Of a stretch of 64,000 bases of DNA, positions 46,901 through 56,600 are shown in pieces. This DNA is from Dromaius novaehollandiae (taxonomy: Eukaryota > Chordata > Aves > Casuariiformes > Dromaiidae). Each line of letters begins with the position of its first letter. Position 1 is the first letter of the stretch. Below the pieces are notes generated by a model. The model worked only from the letters and a program-made list of their open reading frames with translations, had not been told where the DNA came from and did no database searches. Location: assembly GCF_036370855.1 (NCBI RefSeq), contig NC_088113.1:16388501-16452500 (forward strand), read 5' to 3'. The translations under genes were made by a program, and so were the position numbers.

Positions 46901-49900
46901 CATTGTTTAAGCCAGGCGCTAAGATCAATCAGGACCACAAACATAAATATATTCACATACTGGCATATGCAGCTAGCGTAGTAGAGACGTGGAAAAAGGT
47001 AATGTTCGGTTCTGTGAATAATATGTTCTTTTTAACTACAGCGATCTAACTGTGCTGAAGAATGTATATTGGTTATGAAGTTTCTTAGTTTAAAATGATG
47101 TACTCACTTTGGTTTATTTTAACGAGAGATGCTTTCAGCTTCAACTGAAATAGCTGGAAGTGTCAATCCTGAATACTTCTGAAGATCAAATCATACTATG
47201 AAAGTTAGAGTGCGCTGGATATTTTTGTCATCTTTCTGTCCTCCAACCTCCCCAAAAGGTTATCAGTAGCAGTTCTGTCCTGTGCTATTAGAACTGTATG
47301 TGCTTTTCAGAGGAAGATAAATTGAATTCTATAAACTAAAATAGTTAAAGTAATTCTTAGGGAATTAGATAAGGGAAATGTCCTTACACTTCAACTCGTT
47401 GATACTTAGTTCTAAAACTTGCATATGAGCCTGCATTTTAAGAAATGTGATGCGATTTTAGTCCTATAGCAAGTAACAATTCCTCTCCTTAAGTAGCCAA
47501 GGATATCCTGTTTATTCATGCCTCTTGCACTCAAACGTCTTTTTTTTCAGAATAAGAGAGTCAGCATAAACAAAGATGAACTCAAATCAACTTCAAAAGC
47601 CATTGAAACTGTTCACAACTTATGTTGTAATGAGAACAAAGGTGCATCAGAGCTGGTTGCAGAACTGAGCACTCTCTATCAGTGCATCAGGTGAGAGAAA
47701 CACTGGTCCCAAGCTGCTTGTTGTCAGGAAAGTATTAAGAAGGGAGGTGGTGTTAAAGGGAAGTCTTTTTGCAGGGAACTCTACGAGAAAATCCTTGTTG
47801 TAGAATGGGTGAAAATGTGGTCTGAAAGTAGCTTTCAAAATTGTACATTTGACTTCTTGGAATCTCTCCCATGAGTATGTCAGCTCTGGCTTCCACTAAC
47901 AGCTTCCCTTCTTGTGCCACAGAGCATGCTTTTTTCTGCCATTGGAAAAAGATGACAGAGCACTTTTCCTCCCTCAGTAAGCTTTCTTAGCAATAGATTT
48001 GTCCTTTTTCTTCCTCTAAGAAGTATGAAATAGCAGATGTTGAATAAACTGGCTAGAAATACATTAGGCATAAACATTGGAGCATTCAGGAATCTCATTG
48101 CCTGCTTTTTGCATTTTCTGCTGAGTGAGAGAGTATCCTTGTAGAAAGAATATTCTTCCAGCCTATCTTCTTTTTTTTCTTCCTGATGAAGACTACTCTG
48201 GAGGTGCTGGCAAGCTTTTCAAGCATAACATAAATTAAATTATAAAACTCTCAGCAATCATCAGGATATACTGAAAGATGATGTTTAAAATTTACTGTGC
48301 CCTTCCTGGATACTCTATACTGAAACGGTCTCTTCTTTCATAGGTTTCCAGTGGTGGCAATGGGTGTGTTAAAGTGGGTGGACTGGACAGTGTCAGAACC
48401 ACGATATTTTCAGCTGCAGACTGATCACACTCCAGTGCATCTGGCATTACTGGATGAGGTAAGAGCATACAGAAAATCCTGCTGGAGAGCAAGAACAGGT
48501 TTTTATGCTTGTACCTGAATTACATCCAGTTCACTGAATGCTTGTCATTCGCTGTAATTCAGTAAACACACAGAGATGAATCTGTTTCAGTCCAGAGTTA
48601 GTTATTTGGTTTTGCCAGCTCAGCAATATTTACACTAGAAAAACTTAGGCATCAAAGAAGGCAGTGATAGAATATTTTTCTTTAAAAATAAAAAATATCC
48701 ATGTCTGGCACTGAACATCAGTGTAAGCTTGTCTAATAAAGAGTGAATACATTGGTTCTTAAATTGAAGTTCTGATATTCTTACTCTCCCATCTTGTCTG
48801 CAGATCAGTACATGCCATCAGCTGCTTCATCCCCAAGTTCTGCAGCTTCTTGTCAAGCTCTTTGAAACAGAACATTCTCAGCTTGATGTAATGGAACAGG
48901 TGATTCTCAAAGGATTCAGTGTTTGTGTTCCTTCCTACTAGTTACTCTCACTGAGGATAACTGCTTTTGCTGTCACAGCAGTTTTAGAGTTTAATTTAGA
49001 AATGCTGTCATTTAAAAGAAGCAGCGTGATAGATACTGAATCAATAAGGATGACCAATATTGAAAGAGAGTTGTAATTTATGTTTGTTTCCCTTCTCTCC
49101 CCCCCCCCCCCCTTCCCCTTTTTTAGCTGGAATTGAAGAAAACTCTCTTGGATAGAATGGTGCACTTACTCAGTCGAGGATACGTCCTGCCTGTCGTCAG
49201 CTATATCCGCAAATGCCTGGAGAAACTAGATACAGATATTTCTCTCATCAGATACTTTGTTACAGAGGTTAGCAGCCAAATTTTTGTTAACTAGTATACA
49301 GAAATAAACTTTAATATCAGTTATATCTGTTTGGATATTAAGTCAGCTAATCTCAGATTAAGATATATTTCAAGATATGAGATCAGATTTTGAGCAATGT
49401 ATATAATACTGGTATTCACAAGGACATGACTTGATCATGCTGGATCCTGACTTCTGGAAGTATTAAGATACTGGGTGTAGAATACCACAAAGATAGATAC
49501 AGAATTGATTACTTAGAGAGCAGGAGCTCTTAAAAGAAAAGTGCAACTACTTATATGCCTCCAAAAAGAATATTGTGAATTAGATTGTCCCCACCACCTA
49601 TCCAATGGGAAGAATAATCCAGCTTTGTCTGCTATTTCAGGTGCTGGATGTGATTGCTCCTCCATACACCTCAGACTTCGTACAGCTTTTTCTTCCAATC
49701 TTGGAGAATGAAAGTATTGCAGGTACTATTAAAACAGAAGGTGAACATGATCCTGTCACTGAGTTTATAGGTAAGTCATGATTTTTCTGTTGCGTACCCA
49801 CTTCCTTATGCATTTGTTACAATTTGCAAATAATGTTTAGGAGAAGGATTGCTAAAAATAGGGATGCCTGGCAGATGTTTTCACGGATTTGTTCCCCTTT

Positions 49901-50206
49901 CTTTTAGGGAACTATGTTTAGCAACTTTTCTTTAGTCAAGAATGTCTGGGTAGTAGGGAGGAGCTTTGAGAGTAGTGGTTTTGAAGAACTTGCACTGTAG
50001 TAAGAAAAGTAAAGAAAGGAGGTACTCTTTCATAATGCACTCCTACCTGAGAACAAAAAGACATGTCTAATGCCTAAAATCCTAATTAGTTATATAATGC
50101 AGAAATCCAGATGCAAACAAGTAAACTGGGGTGAAATACTGAACACTTTCTGTCCTTTTTTTTCTTTTAAGCTCACTGCAAATCTAACTTTATTATGATG
50201 AACTAA
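40890..50206 (+). CDS. NELFCD: Negative elongation factor C/D (TH1-like), complete, 15 exons
   Basis: NELF-C/D is a core subunit of the nuclear NELF complex (A, B, C/D, E), which with DSIF holds RNA polymerase II in the promoter-proximal pause; C/D pairs with NELF-A. Exons: 40890-40955, 41361-41476, 41624-41733, 42917-43026, 43337-43444, 44623-44775, 45486-45616, 46070-46235, 46864-46998, 47551-47690, 48344-48458, 48804-48899, 49127-49267, 49641-49770 and 50172-50206. They join in frame to 583 residues (human 581-590). The N-terminus is acidic (residues about 15-36); the rest is the helical TH1 family domain, nearly identical to human (for example [19 protein letters not shown]). The start MEDADYFGG corresponds to the human internal NELF-D start MDEDYYG; no in-frame upstream ATG was seen, so a longer NELF-C form would need another start. 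All introns are GT-AG. Confidence 0.97.
41361..41476 (+). CDS. NELFCD: NELFCD exon 2
   Basis: Encodes an acidic run, then [18 protein letters not shown] and SIFNTLK. The acceptor is a tandem aag-cag-cag (41355-41363), so the exon could start at 41358, 41361 or 41364. Each choice changes only the number of Gln codons. Confidence 0.92.
41624..41733 (+). CDS. NELFCD: NELFCD exon 3
   Basis: 110 nt; [20 protein letters not shown] to AEWLIQT. The split Gly98 codon continues in exon 4. The donor is gtatga. Confidence 0.96.
41734..42916 (+). other. NELFCD: NELFCD intron 3
   Basis: A 1.2 kb GT-AG intron of plain AT-rich sequence. No RNA gene or repeat was recognised. Confidence 0.85.
42917..43026 (+). 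CDS. NELFCD: NELFCD exon 4
   Basis: 110 nt; [18 protein letters not shown] to FTEEGE. The donor is the less common gtgtgc. Confidence 0.96.
43337..43444 (+). CDS. NELFCD: NELFCD exon 5
   Basis: 108 nt, 36 codons; [18 protein letters not shown] to LMLNFTVK. Phase 0 at both ends. Confidence 0.96.
44623..44775 (+). CDS. NELFCD: NELFCD exon 6
   Basis: 153 nt, 51 codons; [18 protein letters not shown] to [11 protein letters not shown]. The donor is gtaagt. The preceding 1.2 kb intron (43445-44622) holds only simple sequence. Confidence 0.96.
45486..45616 (+). CDS. NELFCD: NELFCD exon 7
   Basis: 131 nt; [20 protein letters not shown] to VQRYAHE, with Lys265 split across the junction. Confidence 0.96.
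46070..46235 (+). CDS. NELFCD: NELFCD exon 8
   Basis: 166 nt; [20 protein letters not shown] to MDPPPVEL. The acceptor tcaag is the only one that keeps the frame: the next AG, 2 nt later, gives a stop at once. Confidence 0.95.
46864..46998 (+). CDS. NELFCD: NELFCD exon 9
   Basis: 135 nt, 45 codons; [20 protein letters not shown] to SVVETWKK. Phase 0 at both ends. Confidence 0.96.
47551..47690 (+). CDS. NELFCD: NELFCD exon 10
   Basis: 140 nt; [20 protein letters not shown] to [10 protein letters not shown], with Arg412 split. Confidence 0.96.
48344..48458 (+). CDS. NELFCD: NELFCD exon 11
   Basis: 115 nt; [20 protein letters not shown] to VHLALLDE. Confidence 0.96.
48804..48899 (+). CDS. NELFCD: NELFCD exon 12
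   Basis: 96 nt, 32 codons; [20 protein letters not shown] to SQLDVMEQ. Confidence 0.96.
49127..49267 (+). CDS. NELFCD: NELFCD exon 13
   Basis: 141 nt, 47 codons; [20 protein letters not shown] to SLIRYFVTE. The acceptor tract includes 14 consecutive C (49099-49112). Confidence 0.96.
49641..49770 (+). CDS. NELFCD: NELFCD exon 14
   Basis: 130 nt; [20 protein letters not shown] to EHDPVTEFI, with Ala573 split. Confidence 0.96.
50172..50206 (+). CDS. NELFCD: NELFCD exon 15, terminal coding part with stop
   Basis: Completes Ala573 and encodes [10 protein letters not shown], then stop taa (50204-50206). Human ends KSNFIMVN. The acceptor is tcttttaag. Confidence 0.93.
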
Positions 50207-50284
50207 GCAGTGGAAAAATCAAGAATGCAGAGCACGTGACTGCTACCTTGCCACGCTCTCCACCAGTAAGGTTCTATAACTGGG

Positions 50285-50291
<7 letters not shown>

Positions 50292-50319
<28 letters not shown>
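50292..50319. repeat. Poly(A) tract, 28 nt
   Basis: An uninterrupted A run within the NELFCD 3' UTR. Confidence 0.9.
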
Positions 50320-50876
50320 CCAAAAAAACCCACACCAAGGAAGAAAGGGCTAAAGGGCATTTAATTCATTTGCAGGGTGACCTTGAGCTTTACATCAGGA
50401 GGACTCACAATGTACTTTGGAAAAATGGAATAATAGTTCAGGATCTTCTGTTGTTACATAAATCAGTATAAATCTAAATATTCTGAAATGGGTAGCAGAA
50501 GAGAATTAGATTCATTTCAAAGAATGTTATTTTTGGTTAGACATAGACTTTTTTCCCACTGATTTTGTGTAATACACAAAACCTTAAGAATGGAAAATAG
50601 TTCTTACTAAAATCATTTTGCAGATAGTTCACAGAAGACTAAGTCTTGAATGCTCTAGGCTTTGATCTTGAGAGTTGCATAAAGGAGTTTGTGTGATTAG
50701 CTCTGTGATGTGGAGAATCCAGAATGCCTCTTTTTCACTGTTGCATTACATTAGAATTCTAAATATCTTATATATTTGCTGTTATGAAGAAACATGTTTT
50801 GTGTAACAACCAAGATCAGTTCTGTGTTAACAGATGAATCCTGTGTGAGTGTGATACCTTTCAGAATCTTTTTTTT

Positions 50877-50903
50877 GTTTGTTTGTTTATTTGTTTGTTT
50901 TGT
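50877..50903. repeat. (GTTT)n microsatellite
   Basis: Seven GTTT-like units with one ATTT variant. Confidence 0.8.
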
Positions 50904-51082
50904 TAAATAGATGCACCAAATATTACTGGTAAGTTTCATTACCATGTCAGAATTCTATTATTGTCCAAAACTATGTATGCAAAAAATACATTACTTGATG
51001 TGGCTTGTCTTTATATTTCTCTATTCTACCCTGGTTGATGCTAAACAGTGGGGAATATGCCCTTGATCATGATCTACTTTTA

Positions 51083-51088
51083 AATAAA
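51083..51088 (+). terminator. Candidate NELFCD poly(A) signal
   Basis: AATAAA lies 877 nt after the stop, with U-rich sequence (ggctttttctttacc) directly downstream. Confidence 0.6.
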
Positions 51089-51105
51089 GGCTTTTTCTTT
51101 ACCAG

Positions 51106-52690
51106 AGCTTTTTTTTTGAAGTTGCAAAGACCACTATTTTTGTTAGGCTAGATTTCTCTTTGTATATGTAAATACTGTTTGTATAAAAGGAAAGAGCATA
51201 GAGAAACACATTGTGTTTTTCTAAGCACATCTGTTTTTCTAAACAACCTCCTTTCTAAAAGAGGAAAAGTGCACTTAATGTCATATTCCTTATAAAGTCC
51301 AACTCAATGTAAGCTTATAAACAAAACTGTCTTGCTTTTTTTTCTATTGTCAGTGATTCACGAACGTGAACTCTTTAAGCTACTGTGCTAACTATTGAGA
51401 CAGCAGTCAAGTACAAGGGCTTTTACTCCTTTTTAAAAGGACTGCATCTTCCTTTCCATCAGCCAATCTCTCTCATGCTCCACCATGATTGAGCTTTCTG
51501 TAGTAACACTTTGTGGTGCTCTTTTGAAACAAAACACTTCTGCTTTCCTCTGTGTTCAAGCTTGGTGTGGTTTACTTTCAAGACTTGAGTTCCTCAGCAC
51601 TCTTTCTTGTGGGTCATTACAGCTAGTTAATGTATCAGTAATATTAAGATCCTTTTGCTCCCCTGTTCAAAGTCATGCTGAACGGGACTTCAGTAGAGCA
51701 GGGACTGCAGCTTGGAAGAATTCATCATTGGTACTTTAGAGGTATTGGGCTAGGGTAGGGCAAACTTGAGGAGAAAGAGGGAACTAAACAACACAATTTT
51801 GGGGATTCTCAACTGAAATTCTATCTTTTACCTAAACATCTATTTTAGCTTGCTCTTTGATGCTGGAGAGGTGAATGGTGGATGGGATAGAGAACATGGA
51901 ACAATTAGAGCATGAGTGTCATAGGAAGTCAAAGCATTAGGTCCAAGTCAACTGCAAAAAACAGGATTCAAAGTCTTCTAGCCTACCAGAATGTGGCCTA
52001 ACCTCAAGTATAAAACACATTCTCTTTGTAACAAGAGAACTGTTCTGTTTCATATCCAAATAGTTAGAATCAGGAACAGAACACAGCACAACCACTGCAG
52101 CTTCATCCTGGACACTGGAAGTCTTATTCTTTTATGGATCTTCACCACTTACCTTTGAGGGTAATAAGCCAACTTCTCTCAAATTCACAGATAAAAGCAT
52201 GATAAATTGCAGAGATTGGAAGGCAGCAAGAGAGTCAGTTTTGGGCAAGGTCTGTTTTTTCCCTGCTCTGCACCCCTAAAAAGCTTTAAGTTAAAAATTT
52301 GAGGCATAATTCACAGGTTGGTTCAAATTACAGTAGTTACTGCAGATCAAAGTTTAAAAGTAGTGTTTTACAATATCCAGACATCTCTTCTTTCCTTGCT
52401 TGTTGGACTTCAACTCAATATTGACACTTATCTTTTGCATTTGTCTTCAGTTCAGGTAGAAGTAATGTAATTTCATTTGAATTACTGTGTCTGAGATGCA
52501 CAATAGTTGCTGGGTAGACTATGTTGTACACCAGCCCTTCCACAAGATAAAGTCAAGTAAAAGGAGTGCAATTCTGGCTAAGCTTTAGATGGCTACTGTG
52601 CCACATGAGGCTGCATGTTAGGTACCAGCAACAGTAAAAGACAACGGAAAGTGCCTGTTTACAAGCTCTTAAAATCCACATACAATCATT
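51106..52690. other. Gap between convergent NELFCD and CTSZ 3' ends
   Basis: About 1.6 kb of AT-rich sequence between the candidate poly(A) sites of two tail-to-tail genes. I saw no gene; the small open frame at 51485-51739 has no recognisable features. Confidence 0.6.
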
Positions 52691-53564
52691 TAGAATTAAA
52701 ATGTCAGTTTATTAGATGTGATTAACAATGCCAGTTAATGACACTTGTTATAGCACTGATTGTCACTTAGTAATTGGCTCAGGCTTAAGCAAGAGAACTT
52801 GCTACCTTTCCTCATATTAGCTAGTATGAAGAGAGCTCTGATGGCAGACATAATTTATACTTTGCCCTGTAGGAGAAAAATAGCATAGCCAATCAAGAAT
52901 TAAAGCAAAGAGTGGTGAATAACTCCTCAGTAAGTGTTCCTTTAAAAACTTTTGATCAAAGTTGTTCCTGTTACATCACTTCTAGTTGAGTAAAAGTGAC
53001 TGCATTATACAAGACTAGCAACAATACTGTGTGTCACCAGGAGGCCAAGGAACCAACATAGAATTTAGTTTTTGAATATATTATGTCCAGACATAGCTTT
53101 GCTTTTTTCATCTACAGCATAGTGTGATATTTCCTTGGTATTGTCATACTTTGAGAGTTTAGTGTAAGCTCTAGACAAAAGTATTAAAGGAGTTCATTTT
53201 TCTTACCTAGTACATCTACATAATTTGTATTAAAAAAATATATACACAGATTTATCTGTACAGTTTCTGTGAGTAAGTTGACATGGTTTAAATATTGTGC
53301 TTCAAGACAGACAGATTTTCATGGATAATTGCTTGAACTTTTTTTTTTTTTTTAAAGTTACCTAAAAGCAGCTGGCAGGTGGTGTTGGATCTGAATGTAT
53401 TTAACTTCCAAGATACTGTGTGTTGCTACCTGGGCTAATGTTGCAGAATTGCCTAGTTATGCTGAACTATGAAAGAGTTTTCAGACTATTCTTTAAACAA
53501 AAAGATTGTGGTGGGAAGCTTTCAAACCAAGTAGTTCCTAAACAGGAAGATGCTCAATGCAGAA
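52690..53564 (-). other. CTSZ: CTSZ 3' UTR
   Basis: The first AATAAA on the minus strand after the stop is at 52713-52708 (tttatt on the plus strand), giving a UTR of about 0.87 kb. It includes an A-rich tract (T-run at about 53340-53354 on the plus strand). Confidence 0.5.
52708..52713 (-). terminator. Candidate CTSZ poly(A) signal
   Basis: The first minus-strand AATAAA downstream of the CTSZ stop. I saw none between this and the stop codon. Confidence 0.5.
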
Positions 53565-53678
53565 TCAAGGAAGTACAGCATCTCCATATGCACAGTCCTC
53601 TTCAACAGCGAGATTGTACTCTGCTCCTCTTCCACCTTTGTATGCGCTTGTCACAATTCTCAGCCACCCCCTTTCACC
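53565..53678 (-). CDS. CTSZ: CTSZ exon 6, terminal coding part with stop
   Basis: 114 nt; [37 protein letters not shown], then tga. The acceptor is cctttgcag. The human end as I know it is EEHCTFGDPIV, so only the last few residues diverge. Confidence 0.95.
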   Translation of the reverse strand, partial: GERGWLRIVTSAYKGGRGAEYNLAVEEDCAYGDAVLP

Positions 53679-56600
53679 CTGCAAAGGATTAATTTGCTTT
53701 ACTATAAGCATAGACATTGTGAATTAGAAAACATAAGGTAACTATAGAAAATGTGTGCTATTGCATCTGATCTTTCTGCCAAATATGGATGATAAGTCAA
53801 TCAAGGAATTCACTCAAAAGATGAAGTGCAATACTGAGTTCACAGGACAGCCTTGTTTGAAAGGGCAGTTTGCTTTGGTGAATTTAACATCCCCTCCCTC
53901 TATTCCAGGTACATGACTTGATTTTTGCCTGTAACTAACAGCAATTTACAGCTGCCTGTAACAGGAGCTGCATGTCCACAGGACAGCATTTGTAATTGAG
54001 TTGACATTAGCCAAGTGACTTTGGCTGAGTAGCCCTGTCTTAAGCTTAGTCAGGTTTCATTTTGTAATTGCTAGTTTTTTTCCAAGAAAAAGCCTTACTT
54101 TTCCTATCCACAGGCTACTTTGCAGTTTCCTGTTTGCAAGAAAAAAGAAATCTACACATTTTCTTTGAAGTCATTTTGCAAGCATGTTTCTTCCATTCTT
54201 TCCTTACCCAGGGTTCACCCCATGAGTTGCGAACAATCCAGTATTCTGTTCCATTTTCCACACCCCAACCAGCCACAGACACTATGTGATTCACCATGGG
54301 TGAGGGGTTGTACTCAGTATAAAGTCCTCCAGTGTAAGCATCCAACTTTTCAGTAGCCATTATACCACAGCTGTAATAAAACAGAGCAAGCATCTTTATA
54401 CAGGGGGTCAAGGGGGAGCCTGGCTAAAAAGTAACAATTTTTTTCTTGCATTTTCACTTCAGTTAGCGTAACTACAAACAAGCTAAAATCTCCATATTAG
54501 CACACAGCACCTAACATCTGCCAGAGTAGAGAAGTACAGCTCAGTCATGAGACCAAGTTTCAAATATTTAAATTGAAATACTAGCAATATATTTCTTAAC
54601 TTTTTTTTTTTTCTTTTTACCTAATTGGTCCATTAGTGTAGATTTCTGCCATCATTTTTTCCCTTCCGCTGACAGAGCCGTAGTCAGCAACTTTCCAGAG
54701 AGTGTAGTTCTGTATCACATGGCATTCTCCAAAGGTAACACAAGTTCCACACTGGTTAAACTTCTTGCATTCTACAAAGTAAAAGTGAGATTCTCAGCAC
54801 AAGAGAATGCTTTTCTTTAATTGAATTAATAGTACTGCAGAGCTTTTTAAAAAAAAAAAGTCATTTGAGGCAGATATTCATAACTTAAGAATAATTACAA
54901 ATATATATCTTCTCCAGTGAACTATACAATCAAAAGTTATTATTCCTTACTTCATAGGCACAAGTGCCTTGATGAAGAAATAATTCAAATTTGCTTCTCT
55001 ATAAACTATTCCAGTTACACATGAACATACAAAGGTTACGTTTCTGCTTTGTTTAGCTTGAGGTGATGCTTTTGAATATTTCAGTACATCTGAGATTGTA
55101 TATCACAGACATAAGAGATTAAATTTCAGCAACTTAGCTGGTGCAAGCCTGTTCAGACATGATTTAATGTTATGCTGTCTAGAGTAAAAAAAGAAAACAG
55201 ACACACAGAGGCCTGTAAGGAAACCTGTTCTGTCAGTCAAACAACAGGTATTACACTGAAAGGCAGGAGCCAGGAAATTCAAAACCCAAGGAATTATTAC
55301 TTCTCTACATTATGATCTGGCAAACCTGGGCTGAAGCCCTACAGCAAAGCAAGTAGGTATCATACTTTGATCCTTCGCTTGGTAGTTGTTACAGGTCTCA
55401 TCTGGAATGCCGTGGTCATGGGCATACATCCAAACACCCGTGTGGTCTCCACCTTCACAGGACCCTGCATCAGCACAATCAATAACATTCTGGACAGAGA
55501 GGTAGGCAGAAGGCCATGCACCTTTCCTCTTTATGTTTATTCGATCTGTAACAATAAGCAATTGGGGCTTGTTAGTTTAAATATCTGGGCTGTTACTCAT
55601 AGCAACTAGTGTTAAAACTATCTCCTTGATTACTCCTGTAACTTTGCAGGTGACAGTATTTGTGGCTGCAAATGCCTCTAATACAGATGGTGAGGCACAC
55701 ACCATGACTTAACTCAAGTGTGCAGCTGATAGTGTTGTGGGTTTCCATGAGAAGATTTTTCCACTAAAAACTCAGCAGAAATGTGCAGTTGAATAAGATC
55801 CATTTAAACCCTTCAAGTGCCCTAGTGCTTTTTTTGATTCAAGCCATGACTTTTGAAAACTTCCCAATCTGTTTACTAGGCTTGAAAGAAAAGAGGTTTC
55901 AAATACACATCAGGAAACCAGCTCTCGCTATCCTGTTTTACAGGAGTAGAGGGTTCTGTATAAAGTCAGCAGCAGGCCCATGCAGACCAGCTCTCTATTT
56001 CTGAGAGAGAATCTTTGCAAGCTTTAAGCAAGGAGAAACTTTCAGAAGTATTATCCATACTGTTACGTAAACATACCACAGTTATCCTGCCATCTCAGAC
56101 AAATTTCATCATACAGCTGCCTTATTTTGTCTGAAACACTAATAGTTTGGCAAAAGAGCTTCATAATTGGTATTTATATGCTGCTTCTCACACTGCAGTA
56201 ACAGCCTTAACCAATGCCACTGGAGTACTTTTAATCTTGTTAGTACTAGTGACATTCAGCTGTACTTGATAGAACACTGGGAGAGTGCTCCATATGAATT
56301 AACTGGGCATTATCCTGGTCTAGTCTTTCAGCAATAAGGAAAAGGAAGAATGGATGCTCTAGCTATTCCTTGCAGATAAGAAAAAACACCAATTTTTTAA
56401 CTCAAACTTATATACTTAAAATACATATACATACACACATACATGCAACCTTTTAAATTTTAACTAAAGCTAGATAAAACTTAGAAAGTTCTTAAGTATG
56501 TATCTGTCTGGTACTCATTACATCATGGTGGGCTTCATATGTCTGTACTGTTGTATTGCTTAAGAATGGATCCTTCATGAGTCCTGTTGTCTCCTCACGC

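Larger units (their letters stand above)
46999..50171 (+). other. NELFCD: NELFCD introns 9 to 14
   Basis: Introns 46999-47550, 47691-48343, 48459-48803, 48900-49126, 49268-49640 and 49771-50171, all GT-AG. Only the poly-C acceptor tract before exon 13 stands out. Confidence 0.85.
50207..51105 (+). other. NELFCD: NELFCD 3' UTR
   Basis: About 0.9 kb up to just past an AATAAA at 51083-51088, which is followed by a T-rich stretch. It contains a 28-nt A tract (50292-50319) that could cause false internal priming in cDNA data, and a (GTTT)n run near 50877-50903. Confidence 0.65.
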
